Assembly: GCA_025363795.1 (NCBI GenBank)
Contig: JANYLE010000315.1
Location: 1-6,516, forward strand
Direction of reading: 5' to 3'
DNA from: Mariniphaga sp.
GTDB lineage: Bacteria; Bacteroidota; Bacteroidia; Bacteroidales; Prolixibacteraceae
DNA length: 6,516 nucleotides
Under the pieces are notes generated by a model, which was not told the DNA's origin, did not search any database, and saw only the letters and a program-made list of their open reading frames with translations. A program made the position numbers and the translations under genes. Each line of letters opens with the position of its first letter. The stretch's first letter is position 1. Shown one piece after another: positions 1 to 5,344 of this stretch.

Positions 1-1
1 A

Positions 2-220
2 GTGGATGGTCTGCAGGCTACGGGACTGATCAGGACCTATGAGAAGGATCAACTGAACAGTTTTCCTGCCTATATCGTGGCTTTAACTGCAAATGCGATG
101 GCTGAGGACAAGCAGCTTTGTTTACGATCAGGAATGAATAATTTCTTAAGTAAACCATTTACTGAAAAGGAGCTTCGCCAGGTTTTAATCGAGGCCGGCA
201 AACGCAAGGGTAAATATTAA
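2..220 (+). CDS. Response regulator receiver domain, C-terminal part (5' end outside window; probably tail of a hybrid histidine kinase)
   Basis: This is the last 72 codons of a gene that begins before the window. The first in-frame codon, GTG, is almost certainly an internal Val and not a start. The visible part matches the second half of a CheY-like receiver: VDGLQAT..IR follows where the phospho-Asp motif (DxxMP) would lie, ALTANAM carries the conserved Thr of strand 4, and LSKPF carries the conserved Lys of strand 5. The chain ends about 20 residues after that Lys, so the receiver is the C-terminal domain. The phospho-acceptor Asp is outside the window. The gene ends 11 bases before cheR on the same strand, so the two are probably co-transcribed. 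In Bacteroidota a receiver placed last, beside cheR/cheB, usually belongs to a hybrid histidine kinase. That is inferred from context, and a single-domain regulator cannot be excluded. Confidence 0.85.
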   Translation: MDGLQATGLIRTYEKDQLNSFPAYIVALTANAMAEDKQLCLRSGMNNFLSKPFTEKELRQVLIEAGKRKGKY

Positions 221-231
221 TTTCCGACGCT

Positions 232-1080
232 ATGACACAGGATGCCTATAATGAATCGAATACCGATCTGCTGAATATCGAATTGCAGTTGTTAATGGAG
301 GCGATCTATTTACGGTATGGTTACGATTTCAGGAATTACAGCAAGACCCATATTAAAAGGAGGGTTTTGCACCATTTAGGCATCAACATGTTGTCATCAA
401 TTACCCAGCTTCAGGACCGGATTCTCAGGGACCGGGCGGTTTTTAATGGATTGCTTGACGATCTCTCCATCAATGTTACGGAGATGTTTCGCGATCCTGA
501 ATTTTATAAGTCACTGAGAGAGAAAATTATCCCTAAACTCAGGACTTATGCCTATTTTAAGATCTGGCAAGCTGGTTGTTCCACGGGCGAGGAGGTTTAT
601 TCAATCGCTATACTTTTAAAAGAGGAGGGGTTGCTTGACCGCTGTCAGGTTTATGCCACCGATTTTAACCGTAAGGTGCTCGAAATTGCAAAGGAGGGTG
701 TTTACCAGAAAAGCGAGATCGAGCAATTCGAACGGAACTATGAGCTTTCGGGCGGTAAGAACAAGCTTTCCGATTATTATAAGTCGCGTTATGGCTCTGT
801 AATATTCAACAGGGAATTGTCGAATAAAATAGTATTTGCAGATCATAACCTTGTAACAGATAAGGTTTTTGCCGATGTAAATCTGATTTTGTGCCGCAAT
901 GTATTGATCTATTTCGAGAAAAGTCTTCAGGAAAATGTGATTGGATTGTTTTACGATAGTTTGGTCCCGTCAGGAATTTTATGCCTTGGAACAAAGGAGA
1001 GCATTAAATTTAGCCGGTATGAGCATTTGTTTGATGTCGTGGACGAGAAACAGAAAATCTATAAAAAGAAGATTATGTGA
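232..1080 (+). CDS. cheR: CheR-type protein-glutamate O-methyltransferase
   Basis: The product (282 residues, normal family length) should transfer methyl groups from S-adenosylmethionine to glutamate side chains of a receptor or other sensory protein in the cytoplasm. An alpha-helical CheR N-domain covers about residues 15-75 and contains the basic stretch HIKRRVLHHL. The SAM-dependent methyltransferase domain follows: NVTEMFRDP at 81-89 (family form VTxFFRdp), the SAM-binding loop AGCSTGEEVYS at 114-124, the acidic ATD at 142-144, and LILCRNVLIYF at 218-228, the signature near the end of the fold. There is no C-terminal TPR extension and no pentapeptide-binding addition. The ATG at 232 is the first good start after the upstream stop at 220, and no strong Shine-Dalgarno is visible. 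The stop codon TGA shares its last base with the ATG of cheB, so the two are probably translationally coupled. No chemoreceptor gene is visible, so the substrate is unknown. Confidence 0.95.
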   Translation: MTQDAYNESNTDLLNIELQLLMEAIYLRYGYDFRNYSKTHIKRRVLHHLGINMLSSITQLQDRILRDRAVFNGLLDDLSINVTEMFRDPEFYKSLREKIIPKLRTYAYFKIWQAGCSTGEEVYSIAILLKEEGLLDRCQVYATDFNRKVLEIAKEGVYQKSEIEQFERNYELSGGKNKLSDYYKSRYGSVIFNRELSNKIVFADHNLVTDKVFADVNLILCRNVLIYFEKSLQENVIGLFYDSLVPSGILCLGTKESIKFSRYEHLFDVVDEKQKIYKKKIM

Positions 1081-1649
1081 TGTATAAGGCCATTGTCATG
1101 GGTGCTTCATATGGGGGATTGGAAGCGTTGAAAATCATCCTTCCCCAATTTCCGGCCGGGTTTCCTGTCCCGGTGATTGTTGTCTTGCATATTGGCGACC
1201 ATGATAATGAGATCTTCCTGGGATATATGAATGAGATGTGTCCGCTTCAGGTCAAAGAAGCCGAAAGCAATGAGCCTATCAGGAAAGGCTTTATCTATTT
1301 TGCCCCGCCAAACTATCACTTGCTAATTGAGGCCGATTTTACTTTTTCACTTACAACTGACGAGAAACACAACTATTCGAGACCATCCATCGATGTATTG
1401 TTTGAGTCGGCCGCATGGGCTTATACCAAAAATCTGATCGGCGTTGTTTTAACGGGTGCAAATTCAGATGGGGCATTAGGATTGAAAACGATTAAGGATT
1501 ATGGGGGGATGACGATGATCCAGAGTCCATGTTCCGCATTATCTCCGGCGATGCCAGGGGCTGCCTTGAAGATTGCACACCCCGAGTTTAGTTTGAAACT
1601 GGAGGGGATTGCCGATAAACTCATTGAGCTTGTCAATTCAGACCGCTAA
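1080..1649 (+). CDS. cheB: CheB-type protein-glutamate methylesterase, catalytic domain only
   Basis: This 189-residue protein is a CheB methylesterase/deamidase domain without the N-terminal receiver found in classical CheB. It should remove the methyl groups added by the neighbouring CheR. The catalytic triad is visible: Ser10 in MGASYGG, His37 in VVLHIGDH and Asp130 in GANSDGALG. Other family landmarks are FAPPNYHLLI (74-83) and RPSIDVLFES (101-110). The Asp loop reads GANSDG where GMGxDG is usual, a conservative change. An in-frame GTG at 1077 gives one more residue, but the ATG at 1080 overlapping the cheR stop (TGATG) is the better start. Without its own receiver, activity cannot be controlled by phosphorylation in the usual way. 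A receiver in the upstream gene could act in trans, which is inference. Confidence 0.94.
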   Translation: MYKAIVMGASYGGLEALKIILPQFPAGFPVPVIVVLHIGDHDNEIFLGYMNEMCPLQVKEAESNEPIRKGFIYFAPPNYHLLIEADFTFSLTTDEKHNYSRPSIDVLFESAAWAYTKNLIGVVLTGANSDGALGLKTIKDYGGMTMIQSPCSALSPAMPGAALKIAHPEFSLKLEGIADKLIELVNSDR

Positions 1650-1735
1650 ATGCTGGCAGTAATGCTAAGTCAGGGACTAGTCTATTTCTGATTGATGTTT
1701 AAAATGATTCAGCTGATTAAATGTTATTAAAATTG

Positions 1736-1767
1736 AAAAGGACAGAACCGGGCGGCTCCATCCTTTT
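1736..1767 (+). terminator. Imperfect hairpin downstream of cheB, possible terminator or attenuator
   Basis: AAAAGGA (1736-1742) is perfectly complementary to TCCTTTT (1761-1767). Between them, GA..CC (1745-1749) can pair with GG.TC (1754-1758) around a GGGC loop, with symmetric small internal loops. The 3' arm ends in four T and is followed by ACTAAAA, so the U-tract is short. It lies 87 bases after the cheB stop and may end the cheRB transcript. Because it abuts a leader-like sequence on the same strand, it could equally be an attenuator. Confidence 0.4.
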
Positions 1768-1810
1768 ACTAAAACTAACCAAACTAACTAACCTAACTAA
1801 ACCTAAACTT
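1768..1810 (+). promoter_or_regulatory. CTAAC-rich unstructured 5' leader
   Basis: This stretch is built from irregular repeats of CTAAC/CTAAA with almost no G, so it should be unstructured as RNA. It ends directly at ATG-AAA-AAA (1811). From memory, similar C/A/T leaders occur just before highly expressed outer-membrane genes of Bacteroidota, especially SusC/TonB-dependent receptors, and I take it as a translation-enhancing leader. Here no gene follows, only a six-codon ORF. Confidence 0.45.
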
Positions 1811-1831
1811 ATGAAAAAAAATGTAATATAA
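1811..1831 (+). other. Six-codon ORF MKKNVI after the CTAAC leader
   Basis: ATG-AAA-AAA-AAT-GTA-ATA-TAA reads MKKNVI-stop. MKK is the usual opening of a Bacteroidota signal peptide, but the frame closes at once. It may be a short leader peptide or the remnant of a lost secreted-protein gene. The sequence alone does not decide, and I see no hydrophobic continuation in another frame. Confidence 0.3.
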
Positions 1832-1981
1832 ATGTAAGAGTCAAGACACTTCCTGCCAAATTTTTCAGGTTAAAGAATTGTAAAATAATTGATAAGAGAT
1901 GTTAACCTGCTATTCCGATTTTTTATGCTGAATTCAATATAATAATCCGTATCCAATCAATGAACAAAATTACTCGTTTAT

Positions 1982-2021
1982 CTGTTTTTTGATAATAACC
2001 CTTAATTATTTTAAAAAACAG
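1982..2021. repeat. Inverted repeat immediately before the Lys/Ala-rich gene start
   Basis: CTGTTTTTT (1982-1990) and AAAAAACAG (2013-2021) are perfect 9-base inverted arms. Inside them ATAAT (1992-1996) can pair with ATTAT (2005-2009). The 3' arm ends three bases before the ATG at 2025. It could be an operator, a translation-controlling hairpin or a weak terminator. Confidence 0.4.
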
Positions 2022-2024
2022 AAA

Positions 2025-2060
2025 ATGAAAAGATTCATTGCGATTTTAGTTGTAGTATAA
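2025..2060 (+). pseudogene. Signal-peptide start of the Lys/Ala-rich protein, cut off by an in-frame TAA
   Basis: ATG at 2025 opens MKRFIAILVVV and then meets TAA at 2058-2060. The same frame continues without another stop as FSTIMIFGQVATPK into the downstream reading frame. Together these give a textbook signal peptide: KR start, hydrophobic core of about 15 residues, small residues before a Gln. The stop sits where a hydrophobic codon is expected; a single TTA-to-TAA change would explain it. So the original gene most likely ran 2025-2411 and is now interrupted, or the base was misread. Re-initiation at ATG 2073 would yield a protein lacking most of its export signal. Confidence 0.6.
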
Positions 2061-2072
2061 TTTAGTACTATT

Positions 2073-2411
2073 ATGATTTTTGGTCAGGTTGCGACTCCAA
2101 AACAGCCAACCAAGAAAGCCACAACCGAAACTAAAGCTGTTAAAGCTGATGCTAAAAAAGCTGCTAAGCCAGCTGCTGCCGTAACTACGACCCCAAAGGC
2201 CACAACCAAGACAGGTGCTGTTAAGGCCGATACCAAAAAAGCTGTTGCTCCTGCTACTGCCGCTCCAACGAAGAAAGATGGTACGCCGGATAAGAGATTT
2301 AAAGAAAACAAAGCAGCTGCTGCCGCACCGGCCGCTGGACCAACCAAAAAAGATGGTACCCCCGATATGAGGTACAAAGCGAATAAAAAAGCAGCAGAGA
2401 AAACTAAGTGA
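2073..2411 (+). CDS. Lys/Ala-rich repeat protein with two KKDGTPD motifs (N-terminus probably interrupted)
   Basis: This 112-residue frame is extremely rich in Lys, Ala, Thr and Pro, with a strongly basic, probably disordered, histone-H1-like composition. It consists of two repeat types: KATTETKAVKADAKKA and KATTKTGAVKADTKKA (starting at residues 15 and 42), then PTKKDGTPDKRFKENK and PTKKDGTPDMRYKANK (65-80 and 90-105). ATG 2073 is the first start after the in-frame stop at 2058, but the true N-terminus is probably ATG 2025, giving a signal peptide ending near FGQ. If exported, the mature chain would start near QVATPK and act outside the cytoplasm. If the internal start is used, it would stay inside, where a nucleic-acid-binding role is conceivable. 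I cannot assign a function. The KKDGTPDxRyKxNK motif resembles small uncharacterised Bacteroidota proteins (recalled, not checked). A strong terminator follows 23 bases after the stop. Confidence 0.6.
   Translation: MIFGQVATPKQPTKKATTETKAVKADAKKAAKPAAAVTTTPKATTKTGAVKADTKKAVAPATAAPTKKDGTPDKRFKENKAAAAAPAAGPTKKDGTPDMRYKANKKAAEKTK
2115..2387 (+). repeat. Two pairs of degenerate coding repeats
   Basis: Unit A occurs at about 2115-2195 and again from 2196 (the KATT.T.AVKAD.KKA block). Unit B occurs at 2265-2312 and 2340-2387 (PTKKDGTPD.R.K.NK). The copies differ mainly at silent or conservative positions, so the duplications look old and kept under selection at protein level. Confidence 0.7.
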
Positions 2412-2434
2412 TATTTTGATCGGCAAATAAAACT

Positions 2435-2461
2435 GGCTGTCCCATTTGGACGGCCTTTTTT
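2435..2461 (+). terminator. Strong intrinsic terminator, probably shared by two convergent genes
   Basis: GGCTGTCC (2435-2442), loop CATTT, and GGACGGCC (2448-2455) form an 8-pair stem with one G-U pair, followed by six T (2456-2461). This ends the Lys/Ala-rich gene. Read on the minus strand the same stem is followed by AGTTTTATTT, so it can also stop transcription from the lipoprotein gene that ends at 2522. Confidence 0.85.
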
Positions 2462-2521
2462 ATTTGGATATTATAAGTATATTTTTTTCAAATGCTACTG
2501 ACGGTATTCGCTTCACGTTTT

Positions 2522-2740
2522 TCAATGTCCGTCGTTGTCAATTCTGAGTTGTATCGAACCTTCAGTATCGTGGTGGCGATGTCTGTTGTTATTATTCCAT
2601 CCTCTGTGTCGTCCGTTATCGTGTCTATATCCTCTTCCTTGTCCGTTATCTCCCATACCTTCCCCAACAAGACATGATGTCATGCTTACTGAAATCATTG
2701 CAAGCAACATTAGGGCTAGAATTTTTTTGTGAAGTTTCAT
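2522..2740 (-). CDS. Small His/Asn/Gly-rich putative lipoprotein
   Basis: This 72-residue product starts MKLHKKILALMLLAMISV and reaches Cys23 in VSMTSC, a plausible although not ideal lipobox (Met at -3), so it is probably a lipoprotein anchored in an outer or inner membrane. After the Cys comes a Gly-rich segment and then a low-complexity tail with GYRHDNGRHRGWNNNN and RHRHH, ending IQLRIDNDGH. The His density suggests possible metal binding, which is inference only. No known domain is recognised. The start at 2740 is preceded by an AT-rich leader and a candidate promoter at 2775-2802. The gene converges on the Lys/Ala-rich gene. An overlapping 60-residue minus-strand frame (2488-2670) has no signal and is taken as a shadow. 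Confidence 0.7.
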   Translation of the reverse strand: MKLHKKILALMLLAMISVSMTSCLVGEGMGDNGQGRGYRHDNGRHRGWNNNNRHRHHDTEGSIQLRIDNDGH

Positions 2741-2774
2741 TTTGTATTATTTTTTAATATAAATTATTACATCA

Positions 2775-2802
2775 CAAAGATGGGGGCATCGGTACCGCAA
2801 AA
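2775..2802 (-). promoter_or_regulatory. Candidate promoter of the small lipoprotein gene
   Basis: On the minus strand CATCTTTG (2775-2782) matches the Bacteroidota -7 box TAnnTTTG except for its first base. TTTTG (2798-2802) lies 15 bases upstream as a -33 element, a little closer than the usual 19 or so. Transcription would start near 2768, about 28 bases before the ATG at 2740. Confidence 0.35.
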
Positions 2803-2903
2803 CGTTACACATTGATGAGAATATGTTGTATATTTCACACATTCACCTTTGTAGATCTGCATAATCAGGAAAATACCCAGTATTGGAGTGGCAGGCATAA
2901 ATG

Positions 2904-2938
2904 AAAAACACCTGCACGGTTTAATGTGCAAGTGTTTT
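2904..2938 (-). terminator. Terminator of the yceI-pirin operon
   Basis: AAAACACCTGCAC (2905-2917) and GTGCAAGTGTTTT (2926-2938) pair over 13 positions with one mismatch and an 8-base loop. Read on the minus strand the stem runs into five T (2908 to 2904), about 100 bases beyond the pirin stop. On the plus strand it also ends in four T, so it may work in both directions. Confidence 0.7.
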
Positions 2939-3041
2939 GATATATATAGGATATTAAAATATTCAACTCCTTTTCAGATTTTATGACTTGTTGACGATCT
3001 TCGTTTTTATCTTCCTGGTCATGAGTTCCTTTCCCGGAAAA

Positions 3042-3758
3042 TCAGACCTCCATCGGGACTTCCATCAACAAAAATTCAGCATCGCTATCGGCCTGGATAG
3101 CTATCTTTTCAACATTCCAGATCCCAAATCCGTCACGCGTATTCAGCGACTGGCCATTTATCGTTACGTCTCCGCTCAAAATAAAAGCATAAACCCCGTT
3201 TCCGGCTGCTTTTAAATTGTATTCTTTCACAACTCCCTTATCGAATTTTCCAAGATGGAACCATGCATTTTGATGAATCCAAACACCTGCGTCATCGGCA
3301 TTCGGGGAAAGAATTTGTTGCAATTGGTTATGACGGTCCGCCATATTCAGCGTGATCTGGTCATAACGTGGTGTCACTTTTTTCTGATTCGGGAAGACCC
3401 AGATCTGAAGAAATTTCACCCGGCTATCCTTATTCTTGTTGTATTCGCTGTGGTGGATTCCTGTACCTGCACTCATCACCTGGATATCGCCATGTTTGAT
3501 AACAGATACGTTACCCATACTGTCTTTGTGTTCCAGATCACCCTCCAACGGAATCGAAATGATTTCCATATTGTCGTGAGGGTGGGTCCCAAAACCCATA
3601 CCAGCTTCCACCGTATCGTCGTTCAGCACACGTAATGCGCCAAAATGAACCCGTTCGGGATCGTAATAGTTGGCAAAACTAAAGGTGTGAAAACTATTTA
3701 ACCACCCGTGGTTGGCATGACCACGGGTAGCTGCTTTATGAATGATGGTATTTGCCAT
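3042..3758 (-). CDS. Pirin family protein (YhhW-like bicupin)
   Basis: This 238-residue protein has the length and layout of bacterial pirins: an N-terminal cupin (about 15-130) and a C-terminal cupin (about 140-235). The family landmarks GWLNSFHTFSFANYYDP (18-34) and FGTHPHDNMEIISIPLEG (56-73) are clear. The metal ligands are present as His59, His61, His103 and Glu105, equivalent to the site of E. coli YhhW, a quercetin 2,3-dioxygenase in vitro. No signal peptide is present, so it is cytoplasmic. The physiological substrate of pirins is generally unresolved, and some affect transcription factors or stress responses. It starts 11 bases after the stop of the yceI-like gene, so the two form an operon, and a terminator lies about 100 bases downstream. 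Confidence 0.95.
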   Translation of the reverse strand: MANTIIHKAATRGHANHGWLNSFHTFSFANYYDPERVHFGALRVLNDDTVEAGMGFGTHPHDNMEIISIPLEGDLEHKDSMGNVSVIKHGDIQVMSAGTGIHHSEYNKNKDSRVKFLQIWVFPNQKKVTPRYDQITLNMADRHNQLQQILSPNADDAGVWIHQNAWFHLGKFDKGVVKEYNLKAAGNGVYAFILSGDVTINGQSLNTRDGFGIWNVEKIAIQADSDAEFLLMEVPMEV

Positions 3759-3769
3759 TTTATTATTTA

Positions 3770-4324
3770 TTAAGATTGTTTTACCAGCTGCACTTCACAG
3801 CTAATACTTACATTTTCACCTACAAGTACACCACCGGCTTCCAGCGCTGCGTTCCAGGTTAGGCCAAAATCTTTGCGGTTTAATTTCCCGTTGATTGAAA
3901 AGCCTGCCTTTTCGTTTCCCCACGGGTCTTTCATTACACCGCCAAATTCAACATCCAGCTTTATTTCTTTCGTAATGTCCTTAATTGTGAGATCGCCCCA
4001 AAGCTCATAACTTCCGTCGTTATCCACTTTTTCGTACGATTTGCCGATGAAATGAATCTGTTTGAAGTTTTCAACATCGAAGAAATCAGCACTTTTCAGA
4101 TGCGCGTCACGGTCTGCAACACCGGTTTCCACAGAAGCAGGGTCCATCCAGAAATCAATATCGGATGTCAGGAAATCTTCACCCGTGGTGTAGATACTTG
4201 CTCCATATTCTTTGAACAATCCTTTTACGTTTGTAATCATCAGGTGCTTTACTTTGAAAGCAATTTCACTATGTGCCGGGTCAATGCCCCATTTGGTTTT
4301 TACTAAAGTTCCCATTGTTGTCAT
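3770..4324 (-). CDS. YceI-like lipid-binding domain protein, cytoplasmic form
   Basis: From ATG 4324 the product has 184 residues and is a complete YceI domain, a lipocalin-like beta-barrel binding isoprenoid or fatty-acid-like lipids. Visible motifs are KWGIDPAHSEIAFKVKHLMI (11-30), VKGLFKEYGA (33-42), RDAHLKSADFFDVENF (72-87), LTIKDITKEIKL (112-123) and LNRKDFGLTWN (148-158). There is no signal peptide, unlike the periplasmic E. coli protein, so it is probably cytoplasmic. The frame opens further upstream at ATG 4348, but that start falls on the -7 promoter box and would precede the transcript start. ATG 4324 is therefore chosen, with ATG 4315 as an alternative. It leads an operon with the pirin gene, and the AraC-type regulator upstream is the obvious candidate regulator. 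YceI and pirin proteins are both often stress-linked. Confidence 0.93.
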   Translation of the reverse strand: MTTMGTLVKTKWGIDPAHSEIAFKVKHLMITNVKGLFKEYGASIYTTGEDFLTSDIDFWMDPASVETGVADRDAHLKSADFFDVENFKQIHFIGKSYEKVDNDGSYELWGDLTIKDITKEIKLDVEFGGVMKDPWGNEKAGFSINGKLNRKDFGLTWNAALEAGGVLVGENVSISCEVQLVKQS

Positions 4325-4345
4325 TTTTAAATGTTTTTGATGATA

Positions 4346-4376
4346 CAAAAGTAGGGTAGGAGGTAGGGCCGCGAAA
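4346..4376 (-). promoter_or_regulatory. Bacteroidota-type promoter of the yceI-pirin operon
   Basis: On the minus strand TACTTTTG (4346-4353) is an exact TAnnTTTG -7 box. TTTC (4373-4376), one base from the TTTG -33 element, stands exactly 19 bases upstream. The predicted start near 4339 leaves about 15 bases before ATG 4324 and lies downstream of ATG 4348, which settles the yceI start. It also shows that yceI-pirin has a promoter separate from the AraC gene. Confidence 0.75.
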
Positions 4377-4388
4377 TGGATAAATTAC

Positions 4389-4411
4389 GGTATCGATGGT
4401 ATAAATCATCG
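4389..4411. promoter_or_regulatory. Candidate operator upstream of the yceI promoter
   Basis: CGATG (4394-4398) and CATCG (4407-4411) are inverted arms around an 8-base spacer. GGTAT also occurs twice (4389-4393 and 4398-4402). The element sits about 13-35 bases upstream of the -33 box, where an activator such as the adjacent AraC-type protein would bind. Short repeats like these can arise by chance. Confidence 0.3.
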
Positions 4412-4459
4412 GGAATGGAGAAAATGGGAGGTGTTTCCTGAATTATTCCTTTTGGAAAA

Positions 4460-5344
4460 TCAGTTACTAACAATGCTTTCTTTAAATTCCTGCAGCGATT
4501 GGCGGGCATTGCTTTTAAAAAATTTGCTGAAATGCGAAGGATCGTCAAAGCCCAGGTCGTAACCTATTTCTTTGCTGCTTTTTGTCGTGAAAATAGCCAT
4601 CCGCTTGGCTTCGAGGATGAGCCTGTTTTGAATAAACTCCTTTGCTGAAATATTAATGGACGATTTAATTACCTCGTTAAGGTAGTTTGGCGAAACATAC
4701 AAAGCTTCTGCATAATCCTTGACCTGGTGCCATTCGGGGTAATGCTTTTCAACGATCTCCTTGAAATTTTTAACCAGCGTTTTCCCCACTTCTATATTCT
4801 GGGTATTGCTGCCAGGATTTAACGAACAATGATTGTTGCATTCGATCAGAAACAATTTCAAATAGGCACCGATCGTTTCAAAACGCAGTTCGTTTTCTGA
4901 GTGAAAGGAGGAGAACATCTGGTTGACAAAAAGGGTGAGGGTGCCAATCATTTTATCATTAAGCGGCAACGGAGGCGTTTCGTCGCTCTTTTGAAAGAGC
5001 TTCAGGTTTGCAATGAAATCTTCGCGAATGCTGTTTTTCTCGAGAAATTCGGGTGTAAAAAGAATCACATACCCGGTTGGATTTGGATCCGTGATGATCT
5101 GGTGAACCTGTTCGGGACTTACAAAAAAGAGGTGATTGGGAAGTATGGGGTATTCCTTGAAATCGATCACGTGTCTTCCGGTTGCCGTAAATGACCAGAT
5201 CACCGTATAATAATTGTGCCGGTGCGGAATGTCCGAAATGCCTCCCAGTTGCTGATCTATCTCCTCCATCGTTTTCATTACAAACGGCATCGGGATATCG
5301 TTGTAATTCAGATCGAGGCTGTATATCTTGTCTTTTGCGGGCAT
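4460..5344 (-). CDS. AraC-family transcriptional regulator
   Basis: This 294-residue protein has an N-terminal cupin-like sensing domain and a C-terminal AraC DNA-binding domain. The cupin half shows IPHRHNYYTVIWSF (39-52), GRHVIDFKEYPI (56-67) and FFVSPEQVHQI (73-83), as in the AraC arm domain. The DNA-binding domain spans about 187-292: the first helix-turn-helix is QVKDYAEALYVSPNYLNEVI (207-226) and the second contains SSKEIGYDLGFDDPSHFSKF (256-275). The usual final G.sP..yR is replaced by QSLQEFKES. The effector is unknown. The gene lies upstream of yceI-pirin in the same direction with a 135-base gap holding a separate promoter, so it probably controls that operon (inference). Its own promoter is not clear; TACCTTTA (minus strand, 5369-5376) is a one-mismatch -7 box. 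Confidence 0.94.
   Translation of the reverse strand: MPAKDKIYSLDLNYNDIPMPFVMKTMEEIDQQLGGISDIPHRHNYYTVIWSFTATGRHVIDFKEYPILPNHLFFVSPEQVHQIITDPNPTGYVILFTPEFLEKNSIREDFIANLKLFQKSDETPPLPLNDKMIGTLTLFVNQMFSSFHSENELRFETIGAYLKLFLIECNNHCSLNPGSNTQNIEVGKTLVKNFKEIVEKHYPEWHQVKDYAEALYVSPNYLNEVIKSSINISAKEFIQNRLILEAKRMAIFTTKSSKEIGYDLGFDDPSHFSKFFKSNARQSLQEFKESIVSN

Larger units (their letters stand above)
1650..2024. other. Gene-free region with hairpin, CTAAC-rich leader and inverted repeat
   Basis: No convincing gene lies in these 375 bases. They hold an imperfect hairpin (1736-1767), a CTAAC-rich leader (1768-1810) running into a six-codon ORF (1811-1831), and a long AT-rich inverted repeat (1982-2021) just before the next start codon, each listed separately. 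The stretch 1832-1981 is AT-rich and I see nothing definite in it; no TAnnTTTG promoter box was found there. Confidence 0.7.
2741..3041. other. Gene-free region between lipoprotein and pirin genes
   Basis: This stretch holds the lipoprotein promoter (2775-2802) and the pirin-operon terminator (2904-2938). A 13-codon minus-strand frame (MTRKIKTKIVNKS, after GGAAAGGA) lies around 2978-3020, just past the pirin stop. It is too short to call. Nothing else was seen. Confidence 0.6.

Noticed and set aside
2084..2377. 97-codon minus-strand frame opposite the Lys/Ala-rich gene
   Set aside because: It is the antisense of a repetitive KA-rich coding region, which automatically gives open Ala/Val/Leu-rich frames. 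The plus frame has the signal peptide, repeats and terminator.
2046..2426. 126-codon minus-strand Ser/Gly/Phe-rich frame
   Set aside because: Also an antisense shadow of the same repeats, and it would run through the terminator hairpin.
2488..2670. 60-codon minus-strand Asp/Thr/Ile-rich frame overlapping the small lipoprotein
   Set aside because: It has no signal or leader of its own, while the overlapping frame has a signal peptide with a lipobox Cys and a candidate promoter.
3255..3635. 126-codon plus-strand frame opposite the pirin gene
   Set aside because: The opposite strand encodes a full pirin with all metal ligands; this frame is its antisense.
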